In this document: positions 36,028 through 44,980 of the stretch, in pieces | How the letters are laid out: each line of letters opens with the position of its first letter | Position numbering within the stretch: the stretch's first letter is position 1 | Origin: Pedobacter changchengzhani | GTDB lineage: Bacteria > Bacteroidota > Bacteroidia > Sphingobacteriales > Sphingobacteriaceae | NCBI RefSeq assembly: GCF_004354365.1 | Contig: NZ_SJCY01000014.1 | Coordinates: 21,638 to 85,637, forward strand | Direction: 5' to 3' | DNA: 64,000 nt | The notes under the pieces: generated by a model | The model's input: only the letters and a program-made list of their open reading frames with translations | The model's database searches: none | What the model was told of the DNA's origin: nothing | Program-made: the position numbers and the translations under genes

Positions 36028-36840
36028 TTAGTTTTTATAAATTAGTAAATGTACTTCGCTGTCGCTTATTTCCTGAAGGCGATATTCGAGCCCTTGCTCG
36101 GCCAATTCTGGTAATAAAAAAACTGGAATTCTTTTATGGTAAACAAATAAAGCGGTGTTTAGTGGCAGTTTTTCCAGTTCGCCCAAAATGGTATGCATTG
36201 GTTTCGGCATTTCCATTTCCCTAACATCAACAGTAATTAAATTATCTTTAAATCGTTCCGTTAAGCTATCCCATTCGCTACCACTAGCCTTTTCAAGCTT
36301 TTCGTCAACAGCGTTTTCAACTTCTAAAGATTTGTAAAAATAAGTTTCAATATGCTGATCTGTTATTTTATCGACGTAAATGATAAAACCTTTTTTTTCG
36401 AGCATTTTAACCAGTGGAATAGGCTCAAAAGTATTAATTATTTTAAGCGCATGTCCAGTTTTTAAAATTTTAACCCTTTCCAAAATTGCATTTAAAGGGT
36501 CTTGTCCAGATGACAATAGTTCTCTTACATCAAACTCAGCAACCTGGTCTTTTGTAACTTGAGCAACAAATGCAGGCACATCATTAGGTTCAGTCTCGGT
36601 AGAAATAACTTCATTATCAACCTCAAATCCTAAAGGCCGTAACTTAGCAAAAAACTCTTCGGGCGCATTACCTACCATTTTAGAAGCCATCGCAATACTG
36701 GTTCTATTGGCTAAAATTTTCCTCAATATGGGGTTTCGCAATTTTTCCAATTTCGGATTTATGCTTACAATCGCTTCCAGAGCATCTGGATTCAATTTTA
36801 TAATCCTCCCGATTTTAGAATTTACATTAATCTTTTCCAT
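36028..36840 (-). CDS. DUF1858-DUF2249 domain protein
   Basis: The N-terminus (INVNSKIGRIIKLNPDALEA to about residue 60) is a DUF1858-like domain. Two DUF2249 domains follow, starting near VAEFDVRELLSSGQDP and LITVDVREMEMPKPM. DUF2249 also forms the N-terminus of the neighbouring RIC protein, so the two proteins share a module. DUF1858/DUF2249 proteins accompany denitrification and NO-stress genes; their biochemical role is unknown. I chose ATG 36840 (MEKINVNSKI) because the alternative at 36873 lies in the loop of a strong hairpin upstream. Confidence 0.75.
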   Translation of the reverse strand: MEKINVNSKIGRIIKLNPDALEAIVSINPKLEKLRNPILRKILANRTSIAMASKMVGNAPEEFFAKLRPLGFEVDNEVISTETEPNDVPAFVAQVTKDQVAEFDVRELLSSGQDPLNAILERVKILKTGHALKIINTFEPIPLVKMLEKKGFIIYVDKITDQHIETYFYKSLEVENAVDEKLEKASGSEWDSLTERFKDNLITVDVREMEMPKPMHTILGELEKLPLNTALFVYHKRIPVFLLPELAEQGLEYRLQEISDSEVHLLIYKN

Positions 36841-36851
36841 GGTATTTGTTA

Positions 36852-36894
36852 ACATTTGTTTGGGTAAATTCAACTCACTTACCCAAACAAATGT
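36852..36894 (-). other. 16-bp perfect inverted repeat in the operon's intercistronic gap
   Basis: ACATTTGTTTGGGTAA pairs perfectly with TTACCCAAACAAATGT around an 11-base loop. It ends 11 bases before the DUF2249 gene's ATG and is not followed by a T-run on the minus strand, so it is not a classic terminator. It could stabilise the downstream mRNA or mask the ribosome entry site. A second small palindrome AAATGTATTTACATTT lies at 36903-36918. Confidence 0.75.
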
Positions 36895-36932
36895 ATGTTA
36901 TGAAATGTATTTACATTTTAACGTACTGATAA

Positions 36933-37877
36933 CTAATTTTTTAAGCTTTCTTGTAACTTAATCATTTTAGGAAAAAGGATATTGTTTTCTAAATGAATGT
37001 GCAAGAATAAATCATCTTCAAAATCTTGTAACAGCTTAAAAGTAAGTGCATAGCTTGCACAACTATCGGCTGGCAAGGCATAATTATTTGTAATCAACCT
37101 TATGCGCTCCAACATTCTGCCAACAGCATCGTGTTCGGCTTCCATCTCGGCAATACTGGCAATTTTCTCCTCATTTAAAACCGAATTTTTATCAGCTTTT
37201 ACCAATTCCTTCACGTAAGGGAATAAAATGGTTTCTTCGCTTACCATGTGCTCGGTTAATTCGTTCGCAACTGATTTTGTGAGTTCGTAAACTTCGGTCA
37301 GTTCTGAATGCCCGCTGCCATGCACCTGCATAATTTTTTTGCTATAGGCAAGTAAATCAGGAATGCTTTTCTTTACGTAACTATGGTGCGTGTTTACAAT
37401 ATAATCTGCTAAAAAATCAATCGGCCATGCATCATAAGGTACGCCTTTTGTTAGCTGCACTTTATCCAATTGTTGCAATTCCTGCTCCACCTTGGTTACA
37501 TCTAAGCCTTTATCGGCGCAAGCTTCTTTAACTGTTTTTTTACCACCACAGCAAAAATCTAATCCATATTTTTTAAATATTTCAGCTTTACGTAAATCCT
37601 TTACTGCAATTTCGCCCAAAGTTTCTTCGCACTCACCTGTAATATTTTTACGAATTTTTACGCGCCACAATTCTGGCCCATCTTCTAAGTATTCCCATGT
37701 AAATACATTTCCTCTTTCGCCTAAAAGTTGGTAATATAAAGGTTTAGGGTCATGGTCGTTATGGATGGTTAAACTTTCGCCCTCCTCCAATGCATCATAA
37801 TGTTGAAAAATTGTAGGGTGTTTTACTCTTGGATCTAGAACTGTTACGTCTAAAATGTTTTCTAATGTAGCTTCCAT
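36933..37877 (-). CDS. ric: Iron-sulfur cluster repair di-iron protein RIC (YtfE/ScdA) with N-terminal DUF2249 domain
   Basis: A 314-residue protein of three parts: a DUF2249 domain (residues ~10-80), a ScdA_N domain with the FKKYGLDFCCGGKKTVKEAC motif (~88-125) and a C-terminal hemerythrin domain (~150-310) with His/Glu ligands in NTHHSYV, HGSGHSEL, HMVSEETILFP and EMEAEHDAVG. RIC proteins repair Fe-S clusters hit by NO or oxidants. It is the first gene of the six-gene operon. The N-terminal DUF2249 fusion is common in Bacteroidota. Confidence 0.9.
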   Translation of the reverse strand: MEATLENILDVTVLDPRVKHPTIFQHYDALEEGESLTIHNDHDPKPLYYQLLGERGNVFTWEYLEDGPELWRVKIRKNITGECEETLGEIAVKDLRKAEIFKKYGLDFCCGGKKTVKEACADKGLDVTKVEQELQQLDKVQLTKGVPYDAWPIDFLADYIVNTHHSYVKKSIPDLLAYSKKIMQVHGSGHSELTEVYELTKSVANELTEHMVSEETILFPYVKELVKADKNSVLNEEKIASIAEMEAEHDAVGRMLERIRLITNNYALPADSCASYALTFKLLQDFEDDLFLHIHLENNILFPKMIKLQESLKN

Positions 37878-37942
37878 TTTTGTGAAGTGTTTGGTTAAAT
37901 TTATTTTAATCTTAAATCAAATATTAATTATTTATCATGGCG

Positions 37943-37972
37943 TAAAATTAGACTTTTATTTTAAATAAAAGT
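37943..37972 (-). promoter_or_regulatory. NsrR-like palindromic operator and -7 element upstream of ric
   Basis: The 21-bp palindrome ACTTTTATTT-T-AAATAAAAGT (37952-37972) has perfect 10-base arms. Its centre ATTTTAAAT equals the core of NsrR-type boxes. On the minus strand it is followed, after one base, by TAATTTTA (37950-37943), one mismatch from TAnnTTTG, so it fills the spacer upstream of the -7 element, an ideal repressor position. The ric ATG is 65 bases downstream. The Rrf2 protein of the operon is the natural candidate ligand. Confidence 0.55.
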
Positions 37973-38232
37973 ATTAAAGTACTTTTATTATTTTAATAGA
38001 AATGTAAAGTTTTATTTTTGTGTTTGTTGAGAAGATTTAAGCGTGTTTCCCATCCTATTACAATAGCTTTTCTATCATAAAAATTTGAGTTTTCACATTA
38101 ATTTCAATGTTTTGAATTACTGCATCTTACTTCTATCCTAATTTTTTGGGTGGAGGTATTTACAATTGCAAAAAATGGAAACTGTCCAAATAATGTTTAC
38201 TTTCGAAATCCATTTTGGAAAATTCAAATATT

Positions 38233-38778
38233 ATGAAACCGAGGTTAGCTATACTTTCCGATTTATGGGGAAAAGAAAAATCAGATTGGATCAAATACTA
38301 TCTTGATACGCTCAAAATATATTTTGATATAAGTTATTTCGATGTTTGTGACTTGGGATGTATTGATAAAAGTGATTATTCAGAGAAAGCTATTCATCAG
38401 CAATTTATTGCCGGTGGGCTTACGCAAGCAATTGAGCGTTTAACAGAGGAAGACCAAAATTTCACGTATATTTTAGGTTTTAGTATCGGCGGATACATCG
38501 GCTGGATAGCCATTTTAAAGGGATTAAAGGCAAAATATTTGTTTGCAATATCTTCTACTCGGCTGCGATATGAAACAGCTAAACCAAATGCACACATCAC
38601 TTTAATTTTTGGAGAAAATGACACCTATAAACCTGCAGATGATTGGTTTAAACAAATTGGTTTACCGACGAAAATTTACCAAAATAGCACGCATGAGTTG
38701 TATAAGAATGAAGAAATTGCAAACAAAATTTGTGAGTTTATTATTAAAACAGCCATGGCAAGCCACATTAGCGATTAA
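38233..38778 (+). CDS. Small alpha/beta-hydrolase-like protein
   Basis: A ~181-residue protein with a nucleophile elbow GFSIGG (Ser), an acid turn FGENDTYKP and a terminal His in STHELYKNEE, fitting the serine-hydrolase triad in order. The size is small, like RBBP9/YdeN-type hydrolases without a lid. I prefer ATG 38233 (MKPRLAILSDLWG) over an upstream TTG codon. Substrate unknown. It is an isolated gene divergent from ric. Confidence 0.6.
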   Translation: MKPRLAILSDLWGKEKSDWIKYYLDTLKIYFDISYFDVCDLGCIDKSDYSEKAIHQQFIAGGLTQAIERLTEEDQNFTYILGFSIGGYIGWIAILKGLKAKYLFAISSTRLRYETAKPNAHITLIFGENDTYKPADDWFKQIGLPTKIYQNSTHELYKNEEIANKICEFIIKTAMASHISD

Positions 38779-38920
38779 TTTTTCTGCCAAAATAAGCATG
38801 ATTATTACCGTTTAATTGATTATATATTTATAAAACGTTGATAACTAATCAAATGTGAGTAAGTTGTATAAACACTTCACTTTCAAATTCGTTAAGCTAT
38901 TACACTTAAATATAGAGCTT

Positions 38921-39283
38921 ATGAACAAGTGCATCTATGTAGTTGAGGATAATCCTAACATCCGCGAGATTATCGAGTTTTTACTAGTCGAAGAATTTTA
39001 CGAAGTAAAAGCTTGCCAAAATTCTAAAGCTTTTTGGCGAGAGATGAATGTACAACTTCCGGATATGGTAATTTTAGATATTGTGTTACCCGATGGAAAT
39101 GGAATAGACATTTGCACAGCTCTAAAAGAAAATGTAAAAACTCGTCGAATTCCGGTAATGATGATGTCGGCAAACAACTATTTGAATACGGTAAAAGCGA
39201 AATGTGCAGCCGAAGATTTCATAAATAAACCTTTCGATCTGAATGATTTTGCCCAGCGTGTAGCGCAGTTTTTGGCCAACTAG
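38921..39283 (+). CDS. Single-domain response regulator
   Basis: A receiver domain alone (121 residues, CheY size). The acidic pocket is in VVEDNPN, the phospho-acceptor Asp in MVILDIVLPDGNG, and the conserved Lys in FINKPFDLNDF. No output domain is present, so it acts by protein contact or in a phosphorelay. The start is ATG 38921 (MNKCIYVVEDNP). No histidine kinase gene is nearby, so it is an orphan. Confidence 0.88.
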   Translation: MNKCIYVVEDNPNIREIIEFLLVEEFYEVKACQNSKAFWREMNVQLPDMVILDIVLPDGNGIDICTALKENVKTRRIPVMMMSANNYLNTVKAKCAAEDFINKPFDLNDFAQRVAQFLAN

Positions 39284-39389
39284 CTTATTGTGCAACAATT
39301 TTATCAAATAGTTAAACCTCATTTCACAAATTTTAATACTTTTGCAACCCGCATTTTTTTAAGGCGGCTTGGGCTAAAGCATTAAATTT

Positions 39390-40655
39390 ATGAGCACCTT
39401 TTTGTACGGAATAGATTTTGGAACAACCAATTCGGCACTCTCAATTTTTGATGAGGATAAGCAGGAAATTATTGAAACCATCTCTATACCTTCATTAATA
39501 TATTTTAAACACGTTACTAATATTTCCGACCCGTATCCCTACGTAATCGGCGAAAATGCCATTGCATCTTATTTGGAAGAAGGAATGAAGGGGCGATTCA
39601 TTAAATCTATCAAACAGATATTATCTCGATCAACATTTACCGAAACACGCATTCAGAATAGAAGATATACAGCATCTGATTTAGTTACGCTGATTATTAA
39701 GGATTTAAAAGAAAAGGCTGATGTGATTACGGGCGTTGATTGTAAAAAGGCGGTTATCGGGCGACCAGTATTTTTTGATGATGAAAGTACCCAAAAAGAC
39801 ACATTGGCTCAAACTCGATTGAAAAAAGCTGCTGAAAATGCAGGCTTTACCGATTTGCGATTCCAGTTTGAACCTATTGGCGCTGCATTTGCCTACGAAA
39901 AAACTATTGTAAATAGAGAAAGGGTATTGGTGGCCGATTTAGGTGGTGGTACGACCGATTTTACTTACTTAATATTAGATCCAAAAAAAGTAGGCACCAA
40001 AGATCGGCAACAAGATATGATTGCTTCTGGCGGTATTTATATAGGTGGCGATAGTCTGGATTCTGCCTTTATGTGGGATCGCGGTACGCCTTATTTCGGC
40101 AAAGGCATTCAATATGAAGCCACACCTGGTAAGGTTTTAACAGTGCCTATGTCGTTATTTGCAAATATTTGTACATGGGATAAGATGAACTTTTTTAACG
40201 GCCTAAGAATAAAGAACGACATTGAAGATTACTACTACTATTCTAACAACAATCCTAAATTCAAAAACTTAATTACACTCATCGATCATAATTTGGGGTA
40301 TTCTTTATTTCGATCCATAGAAGAAACTAAAATTCTGCTTCCTTCAGCTAACAAAGCGGTGTTTAAATATAAAAATTTGGATATTAAAATTAATGAAGAA
40401 ATTAGCGCTGATGGTTATAACGGAATCATTTCGAAAGATATTTTGCGGATAGATGAATACTTAAACCGTTTTATGTTGGAAAATAACTTTAATGCAGACG
40501 ACGTTGATTGTTTGTTTTTAACAGGTGGAACATCTATGGTGCAGGCGGTGCAGGATTTATTTAAGACTAAATTTCCGAATACCTCAATCAATTCTGGCGA
40601 TAATTTTAAGAGCGTGGCGAAAGGTTTGGCCTACAGTGGTTATTTGTTCGATTAG
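39390..40655 (+). CDS. Hsp70-family (YegD-like) chaperone ATPase
   Basis: A 421-residue ASKHA ATPase. It starts YGIDFGTTNSALSIF (phosphate-1), followed by EPIGAAFAYEK, VADLGGGTTDFTYLIL (phosphate-2) and LTGGTSMVQAVQDLF (adenosine loop). It lacks the DnaK substrate-binding domain and has a short helical insertion instead, like E. coli YegD. Role unknown. A TACTTTTG -7-like element lies at 39337-39344. Confidence 0.82.
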   Translation: MSTFLYGIDFGTTNSALSIFDEDKQEIIETISIPSLIYFKHVTNISDPYPYVIGENAIASYLEEGMKGRFIKSIKQILSRSTFTETRIQNRRYTASDLVTLIIKDLKEKADVITGVDCKKAVIGRPVFFDDESTQKDTLAQTRLKKAAENAGFTDLRFQFEPIGAAFAYEKTIVNRERVLVADLGGGTTDFTYLILDPKKVGTKDRQQDMIASGGIYIGGDSLDSAFMWDRGTPYFGKGIQYEATPGKVLTVPMSLFANICTWDKMNFFNGLRIKNDIEDYYYYSNNNPKFKNLITLIDHNLGYSLFRSIEETKILLPSANKAVFKYKNLDIKINEEISADGYNGIISKDILRIDEYLNRFMLENNFNADDVDCLFLTGGTSMVQAVQDLFKTKFPNTSINSGDNFKSVAKGLAYSGYLFD

Positions 40656-40684
40656 GCTAGAGAAAATTACGTTTTGTTACGCAA

Positions 40685-41290
40685 TTAAACGGCTACGTGT
40701 TGGAGTATTGCAGTAACGCGCTCGCTTAAAACTTCTACATGATGTAGTGTATGCAACGGAATCGGCATAAAATCTCCAGCTTTCATAAATCTAATTTCTT
40801 CGCCAACTACACATTTACATTCGCCTTCTAAAATTAAAAAGCTTTCATGTTCATTTTTATGTGTTTCTTGTTCAATATCAGTCATAGAAACTACAAGCAT
40901 TTGACACACACGCTCATCTTGGCGCAAAATTTTCACTGCTTTTCCATACTCAAAAGCAGGAATATCAGTATTATTTACTAAATTTTGCCATTTTGAAAAA
41001 TCAGAAAATTTGTGAATTAATGGCAAATTACTTAAATCATCAAACTGTTCATTTTCTGATTTTAAGATGCTGTTTATGGTAATGTCTTCTAAATGTGCAG
41101 CAGGATTACTGGCATTTAAGTTTGCAAAATTTTCTAAACACGCTTCAATTTCGAAAAGCTCATCTTTTAAGATAGGATATTTTACAATCATCGCTTCAAC
41201 TTCCAACCTTTCGGCAGGCGAAAGGTCATCAAGAACATAAAGTTCTAAAATTCCACTTTCTAAATAAAGCTGTAAATCAATCATATCCAT
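40685..41290 (-). CDS. Cupin protein with anti-sigma-like N-terminal helix domain
   Basis: Residues ~1-55 (YLESGILELYVLDDLSPAER) resemble the N-terminal domain of ChrR/RskA-type anti-sigma factors in Bacteroidota. The C-terminal ~100 residues form a cupin: HKNEHESFLILEGECKCVVG and AGDFMPIPLHTLHHVEV give His/Glu metal ligands. No ECF sigma gene is adjacent. Role is inferred only from the domain pairing. Confidence 0.65.
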   Translation of the reverse strand: MDMIDLQLYLESGILELYVLDDLSPAERLEVEAMIVKYPILKDELFEIEACLENFANLNASNPAAHLEDITINSILKSENEQFDDLSNLPLIHKFSDFSKWQNLVNNTDIPAFEYGKAVKILRQDERVCQMLVVSMTDIEQETHKNEHESFLILEGECKCVVGEEIRFMKAGDFMPIPLHTLHHVEVLSERVTAILQHVAV

Positions 41291-41395
41291 TAACGAGATG
41301 TAATTATGTTATTTGGATACGAAGATAGGTCTTTTTTTGAAATAAAAATATCGCGAAGTAAAAAAATGAACTTTAAACAAATGGCTACGAGTTTA

Positions 41396-42388
41396 TTACT
41401 TTTTTTTCTGAGGTTTTAATTGTTCACTTTCCTGAATGGATTTTCCTTCTGTTTCTACCTCAACTTGTTTTGTAGTTACCGCATAATCGGCAGGATGAAT
41501 CTCCGAGCCATACTTTAAGGCATAGGCTTTGGTAAATTCGGCACCAAAATATAAAATAATTGAAGAGTAATAAGTCCACAAAAGCAGTACAACCAATGAA
41601 CCCGCTGCACCATAAGTACTGCCAATATTACTTTTGCCAATGTAAATGGAAATCGCAAATTTACCAATCATAAATAAAATTGCGGTGGTTAACGCGCCGG
41701 CAAATACATCCTTCCATTTAATTTCAGCATCGGGTAAAACTTTATAAATTACGCCAAAAATTGAAGTGATTACAACCACTGTTATTGCGAGGTTCAATAC
41801 ATAAAAAACCACAACTGAAATGTCTTCAAATTGAGCTTGTAACCGACTGCTAAATGCATCTAATAACGCATTTACCCCTAGCGAAACCAACAATAAAAAA
41901 CCTAAACTGATAATTACCGAAAATGATAAAAATCTACTTTTCAACAATTTAAGCCATCCTCTCTTCGGTTTTGGTTTAATACCCCAAATTGTATTAATAG
42001 AGTCTTGAATATCCGCAAAAACAGTAGTTGAGCCAACGAGTAAAGTTACCAAACCGATAATAAAAGCAATATTTCCTTTGTTTCCTATAGATGCTTTTTG
42101 AATAAGTTGTTGCAGTTGAATGGCTGTATCATTGCCTAAAAAGTTTTTTAATTGATCATAAACTTGTCCTGCCGCTGCCTCTCTCCCCAAAAAAATGCCA
42201 CATAGCGAAATAATCACAACCAAAAGTGGTGCCATAGAAAAAACAGTGTAATAGGCCAAAGAACCACTCATTTTGGTTATTTTATGGTCAGAAAAACCAG
42301 CGAACGAATTTTTTAGCACTTCCCAGATACCTTTAAAGGTTAACTTTCTATGCGTGCCGCTCTCACTCCTATTTTTACTTAAACTCAT
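41396..42388 (-). CDS. YihY/BrkB-family membrane protein
   Basis: A 330-residue protein with about six transmembrane segments. SGSLAYYTVFSMAPLLVVIISL, GSTTVFADIQDSINTIWGIKPK and the late GSLVVLLLWTYYSSIILYFGAEFTKAYA are signatures of the family formerly mislabelled ribonuclease BN. The C-terminal ~30 residues are charged and cytoplasmic. Function in bacteria is not settled. Confidence 0.92.
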   Translation of the reverse strand: MSLSKNRSESGTHRKLTFKGIWEVLKNSFAGFSDHKITKMSGSLAYYTVFSMAPLLVVIISLCGIFLGREAAAGQVYDQLKNFLGNDTAIQLQQLIQKASIGNKGNIAFIIGLVTLLVGSTTVFADIQDSINTIWGIKPKPKRGWLKLLKSRFLSFSVIISLGFLLLVSLGVNALLDAFSSRLQAQFEDISVVVFYVLNLAITVVVITSIFGVIYKVLPDAEIKWKDVFAGALTTAILFMIGKFAISIYIGKSNIGSTYGAAGSLVVLLLWTYYSSIILYFGAEFTKAYALKYGSEIHPADYAVTTKQVEVETEGKSIQESEQLKPQKKK

Positions 42389-42538
42389 TCTTTTCTATTT
42401 TCTTGTTCTAATTCAAACATTTGTTAACCATTTCTATGAATTAAACCCCACAACTAAAAATTAGTTTAAAAAAAATTGAATATGTTCTTAATGAAGAGGA
42501 ATTGTTATCAACGATATGGAATAAAACTCATCGGACAT

Positions 42539-42566
42539 AAAAAAAGCACCTTTTTAAAAAGTGCTT
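42539..42566 (-). terminator. Terminator of the small membrane protein gene
   Basis: On the minus strand AAGCAC pairs with GTGCTT (inner TTTTT/AAAAA) and is followed by a run of seven Ts. It lies 20 bases after the small-ORF stop. Confidence 0.65.
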
Positions 42567-42586
42567 CCTACTAAAAATTCCAATTT

Positions 42587-42712
42587 CTATCTTTTGTACT
42601 TCGATCGAATTTTTTTTCTTTTCTGAATGTAATCAAAGCTCATCAACCCAATAATCAATAATATAACATAAACTGTTCCGCCAGAAATATAAATTTTCTC
42701 TAAATAATTCAT
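42587..42712 (-). CDS. Small single-pass membrane protein, 41 residues
   Basis: An ATG-to-stop frame of 41 residues starting MNYLEKIYISGG, then a ~15-residue hydrophobic stretch (TVYVILLIIGLMSF), ending in a very basic tail (DYIQKRKKIRSKYKR). The layout, an N-terminal helix across the membrane with a positive cytoplasmic end, plus a terminator right behind it, makes a real gene likely. I do not recognise the family. It sits alone in a 658-base gap between the YihY gene and the DeoR-type regulator; the rest of the gap shows no other structure. Confidence 0.55.
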   Translation of the reverse strand: MNYLEKIYISGGTVYVILLIIGLMSFDYIQKRKKIRSKYKR

Positions 42713-43046
42713 ATATAAGTTTTTAAGTTCCGTACCTTATTTTACTAGTTTAATAACGATATGCTGATTGTTGTTATTGCATCGCTTCTGCGAAAACATG
42801 CAAATTCGGTGATTAAATGCAATGCACTTTGCAGTAAAACAATTTATTAAAATAAACGAAATAAAATCAAATTTAGTTTTTTTGAAAGTGGAATTAATTG
42901 CCGTTTTTATACTTCTACATAAAAACTAAATTAACCTTTTTGTTAAAAAACGCTAAACTTTATCAAATTTTCTATTTTAAAGTTACTTTTGTCATTAGTA
43001 AATTGCATCAAATTGCTAACCATCTAAAATTTGTTAACCTCGCCAA

Positions 43047-43811
43047 ATGAAAAGTATTACCGATAGGCATGAATTTATTATCACAAAATTAAAAGAAAAC
43101 GGAAAAGTTAACATTACCGAGTTAATCGATTTAATGGAAGTTTCTGGCGTTACCATCCGCAAGGACCTTAAGCTATTAGAAAATAAGAGCTTATTGTTTA
43201 GAACCAGAGGTGGCGGTTCAATTAAAAACCCCTATGCCAACGAACGAAGTTTTGAAGAGAAGGTGCTGATTAATGCCCGTGAAAAGCAAAAAATAGCAAA
43301 ACTAGGATTGACCTTAATCAATGATTGCGATTCGCTCTCTTTAGGTCCTGGGACAACAGTTTTTGAATTGACCCGAATTTTGCATCCCACAAAACCGTTA
43401 ACGGTAATTACGCCTGCACTTAAAGTTAGCTTAGAATTAAGCAACCGCCCTAATATAGAAGTTCTACAACTGGGCGGAATGATTAAGCCGAATTCTTCTG
43501 CTGTTGTTGGTGCGCACGCAGAAAGCTTACTCGGCGAAATTTCTTGTTGCATGCTATTTTTAGGCGTTGATGGAATCGATTTAGATTTCGGTTTTTCTAT
43601 TACAAACATACCCGAAGCCATGTTAAATCAACGGATGATTAAAAGCGCACAAAAAGTTGTTATTCTTGCAGATAGCTCGAAATTTGATAAACGTGGATTA
43701 GGGAAAGTTTGTGGCTTCGAGCAAGTTGATTACATCGTTACCGATGATAAAGTTTCTGCCGACATTGTGCAACAAATCGAAGAAAAAGGAGTAAAAGTAA
43801 TAATCTGTTAA
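43047..43811 (+). CDS. DeoR/GlpR-family transcriptional regulator
   Basis: A 254-residue regulator. The N-terminal helix-turn-helix (INITELIDLMEVSGVTIRKDL-like, residues ~18-45) is the DeoR type, and the rest is the DeoRC sugar-phosphate sensor (NDCDSLSLGPGTTVFEL, VVILADSSKFDKRGL). Such proteins sense phosphorylated sugars. It converges with the GntR-type gene, so its link with the rhamnose genes is uncertain. TACTTTTG at 42984-42991 is a possible -7 element. Confidence 0.88.
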   Translation: MKSITDRHEFIITKLKENGKVNITELIDLMEVSGVTIRKDLKLLENKSLLFRTRGGGSIKNPYANERSFEEKVLINAREKQKIAKLGLTLINDCDSLSLGPGTTVFELTRILHPTKPLTVITPALKVSLELSNRPNIEVLQLGGMIKPNSSAVVGAHAESLLGEISCCMLFLGVDGIDLDFGFSITNIPEAMLNQRMIKSAQKVVILADSSKFDKRGLGKVCGFEQVDYIVTDDKVSADIVQQIEEKGVKVIIC

Positions 43812-43850
43812 ACGTTATATTATTTACATATCTTAAACTGGCGTTTTATT

Positions 43851-44882
43851 TTACAACGAGTTTCTAAGTTTTAAGTAGAAAGGTACCTGAAATTTTTCAG
43901 TTTCATTGTTTAATATAAATTCGGCTGCTTTGCTTCCCAACATCATGAAATCGGTCGATATTGTGGTAATTCCGTCTAATATTATTCGCTTTAAAGGGGT
44001 TTCATTGTATGAGATTACGCCAACATCTTTTCCTACTTTAAGCTTTAAAAGAATTAACCGCTCAATTAAGGTAACTAAATCATCCTCCATAAGGTTGATG
44101 TAAACTTCGCCAATATTAATTTCCTCTTCCATAATGTTGTGTATTACTTTATGGTTAAAAGCGTATTGCTGACAAAATTTATAAAAGCCGTTTAAAATTT
44201 CTTGCGGAAAATAGCTATTTCGGGGGAAGATAATTTTAATGGTATTGTACCGCTCCAATTTGGGCAAAGCCTGCTCTAACGCAGCATAAATATCTTGCGC
44301 AAAATTTTCGTAAACTGCGCCGTAATCGCCTGTTACTCCCGGCAGGAGCTTATCTAAAATTATTAATTTTTCTTTTGGTATGGTGTTGATTATTTCGTAC
44401 GCATTCTCACCACCTTCTAAAAAATGTGGCACAATCACAAAGTGAGAATAATCGTCTTTTTTACCGATAAGCAACTTTTTGAAGAGCGCAAAATCGTTGT
44501 TGTAAATAAATAAATCTATGGTGGCTTGTTCGCCTATTGTTTTGGTAAAAGAGTCGTAAACAATTTTTTTGTGCGTACTCAATTTGTTAAAAAGCAAGCA
44601 TATTTTAAATTTGCGCAAAAAATCGGTATTTGTAATAAAATATCCTTTACCAGGTACCGATTCTACTACGCCGAGCTTGCGTAAATACCGATAGCCTTTT
44701 TCTGCAGTATCTCTCGACATCTCCAATCTAAAGCTAAGCTCATTGATAGATGGTAGAAGGCTTTTCTTCTTCAACTTACCACTTTCTATAGCTGCTAAAA
44801 TAGCATTTGTTAATTGCTTATATTTTGGTGTTGATGAAAATTCATCAACATGAATGTGGGATATGATATCTTCTGGCTTCAA
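43851..44882 (-). CDS. GntR-family regulator with LacI-type sugar-sensing domain, probable rhamnose regulator
   Basis: Residues ~15-85 form a GntR winged helix (YKQLTNAILAAIESGKLKKK, LEMSRDTAEKGYRYL). The remaining ~250 residues resemble a periplasmic-binding-like effector domain of the LacI type (YISYNETPLKRIILDGITTI-like). This pairing is a common sugar-operon regulator in Bacteroidota. It lies 98 bases downstream of the rhaB end, same strand, so it is the likely controller of the rhamnose operon, with candidate binding sites at 51135-51154. Confidence 0.78.
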   Translation of the reverse strand: MKPEDIISHIHVDEFSSTPKYKQLTNAILAAIESGKLKKKSLLPSINELSFRLEMSRDTAEKGYRYLRKLGVVESVPGKGYFITNTDFLRKFKICLLFNKLSTHKKIVYDSFTKTIGEQATIDLFIYNNDFALFKKLLIGKKDDYSHFVIVPHFLEGGENAYEIINTIPKEKLIILDKLLPGVTGDYGAVYENFAQDIYAALEQALPKLERYNTIKIIFPRNSYFPQEILNGFYKFCQQYAFNHKVIHNIMEEEINIGEVYINLMEDDLVTLIERLILLKLKVGKDVGVISYNETPLKRIILDGITTISTDFMMLGSKAAEFILNNETEKFQVPFYLKLRNSL

Positions 44883-44980
44883 AATCTAAATGTTTTGGCT
44901 AATGAATTTCTAAGTTAAGAAAAATTGAAATGAAATTAACTGATTAATGCATCGGTTTTAAAAATTAAAAAAACTCAAAA

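Noticed and set aside
38215..38232. TTG start of the small hydrolase gene
   Set aside because: An ATG six codons later gives the expected first beta strand, and TTG starts are uncommon here.
43047..43811. DeoR-type gene as the rhamnose operon regulator
   Set aside because: It is on the other strand with its own promoter and converges with the GntR-type gene, which is a better candidate.
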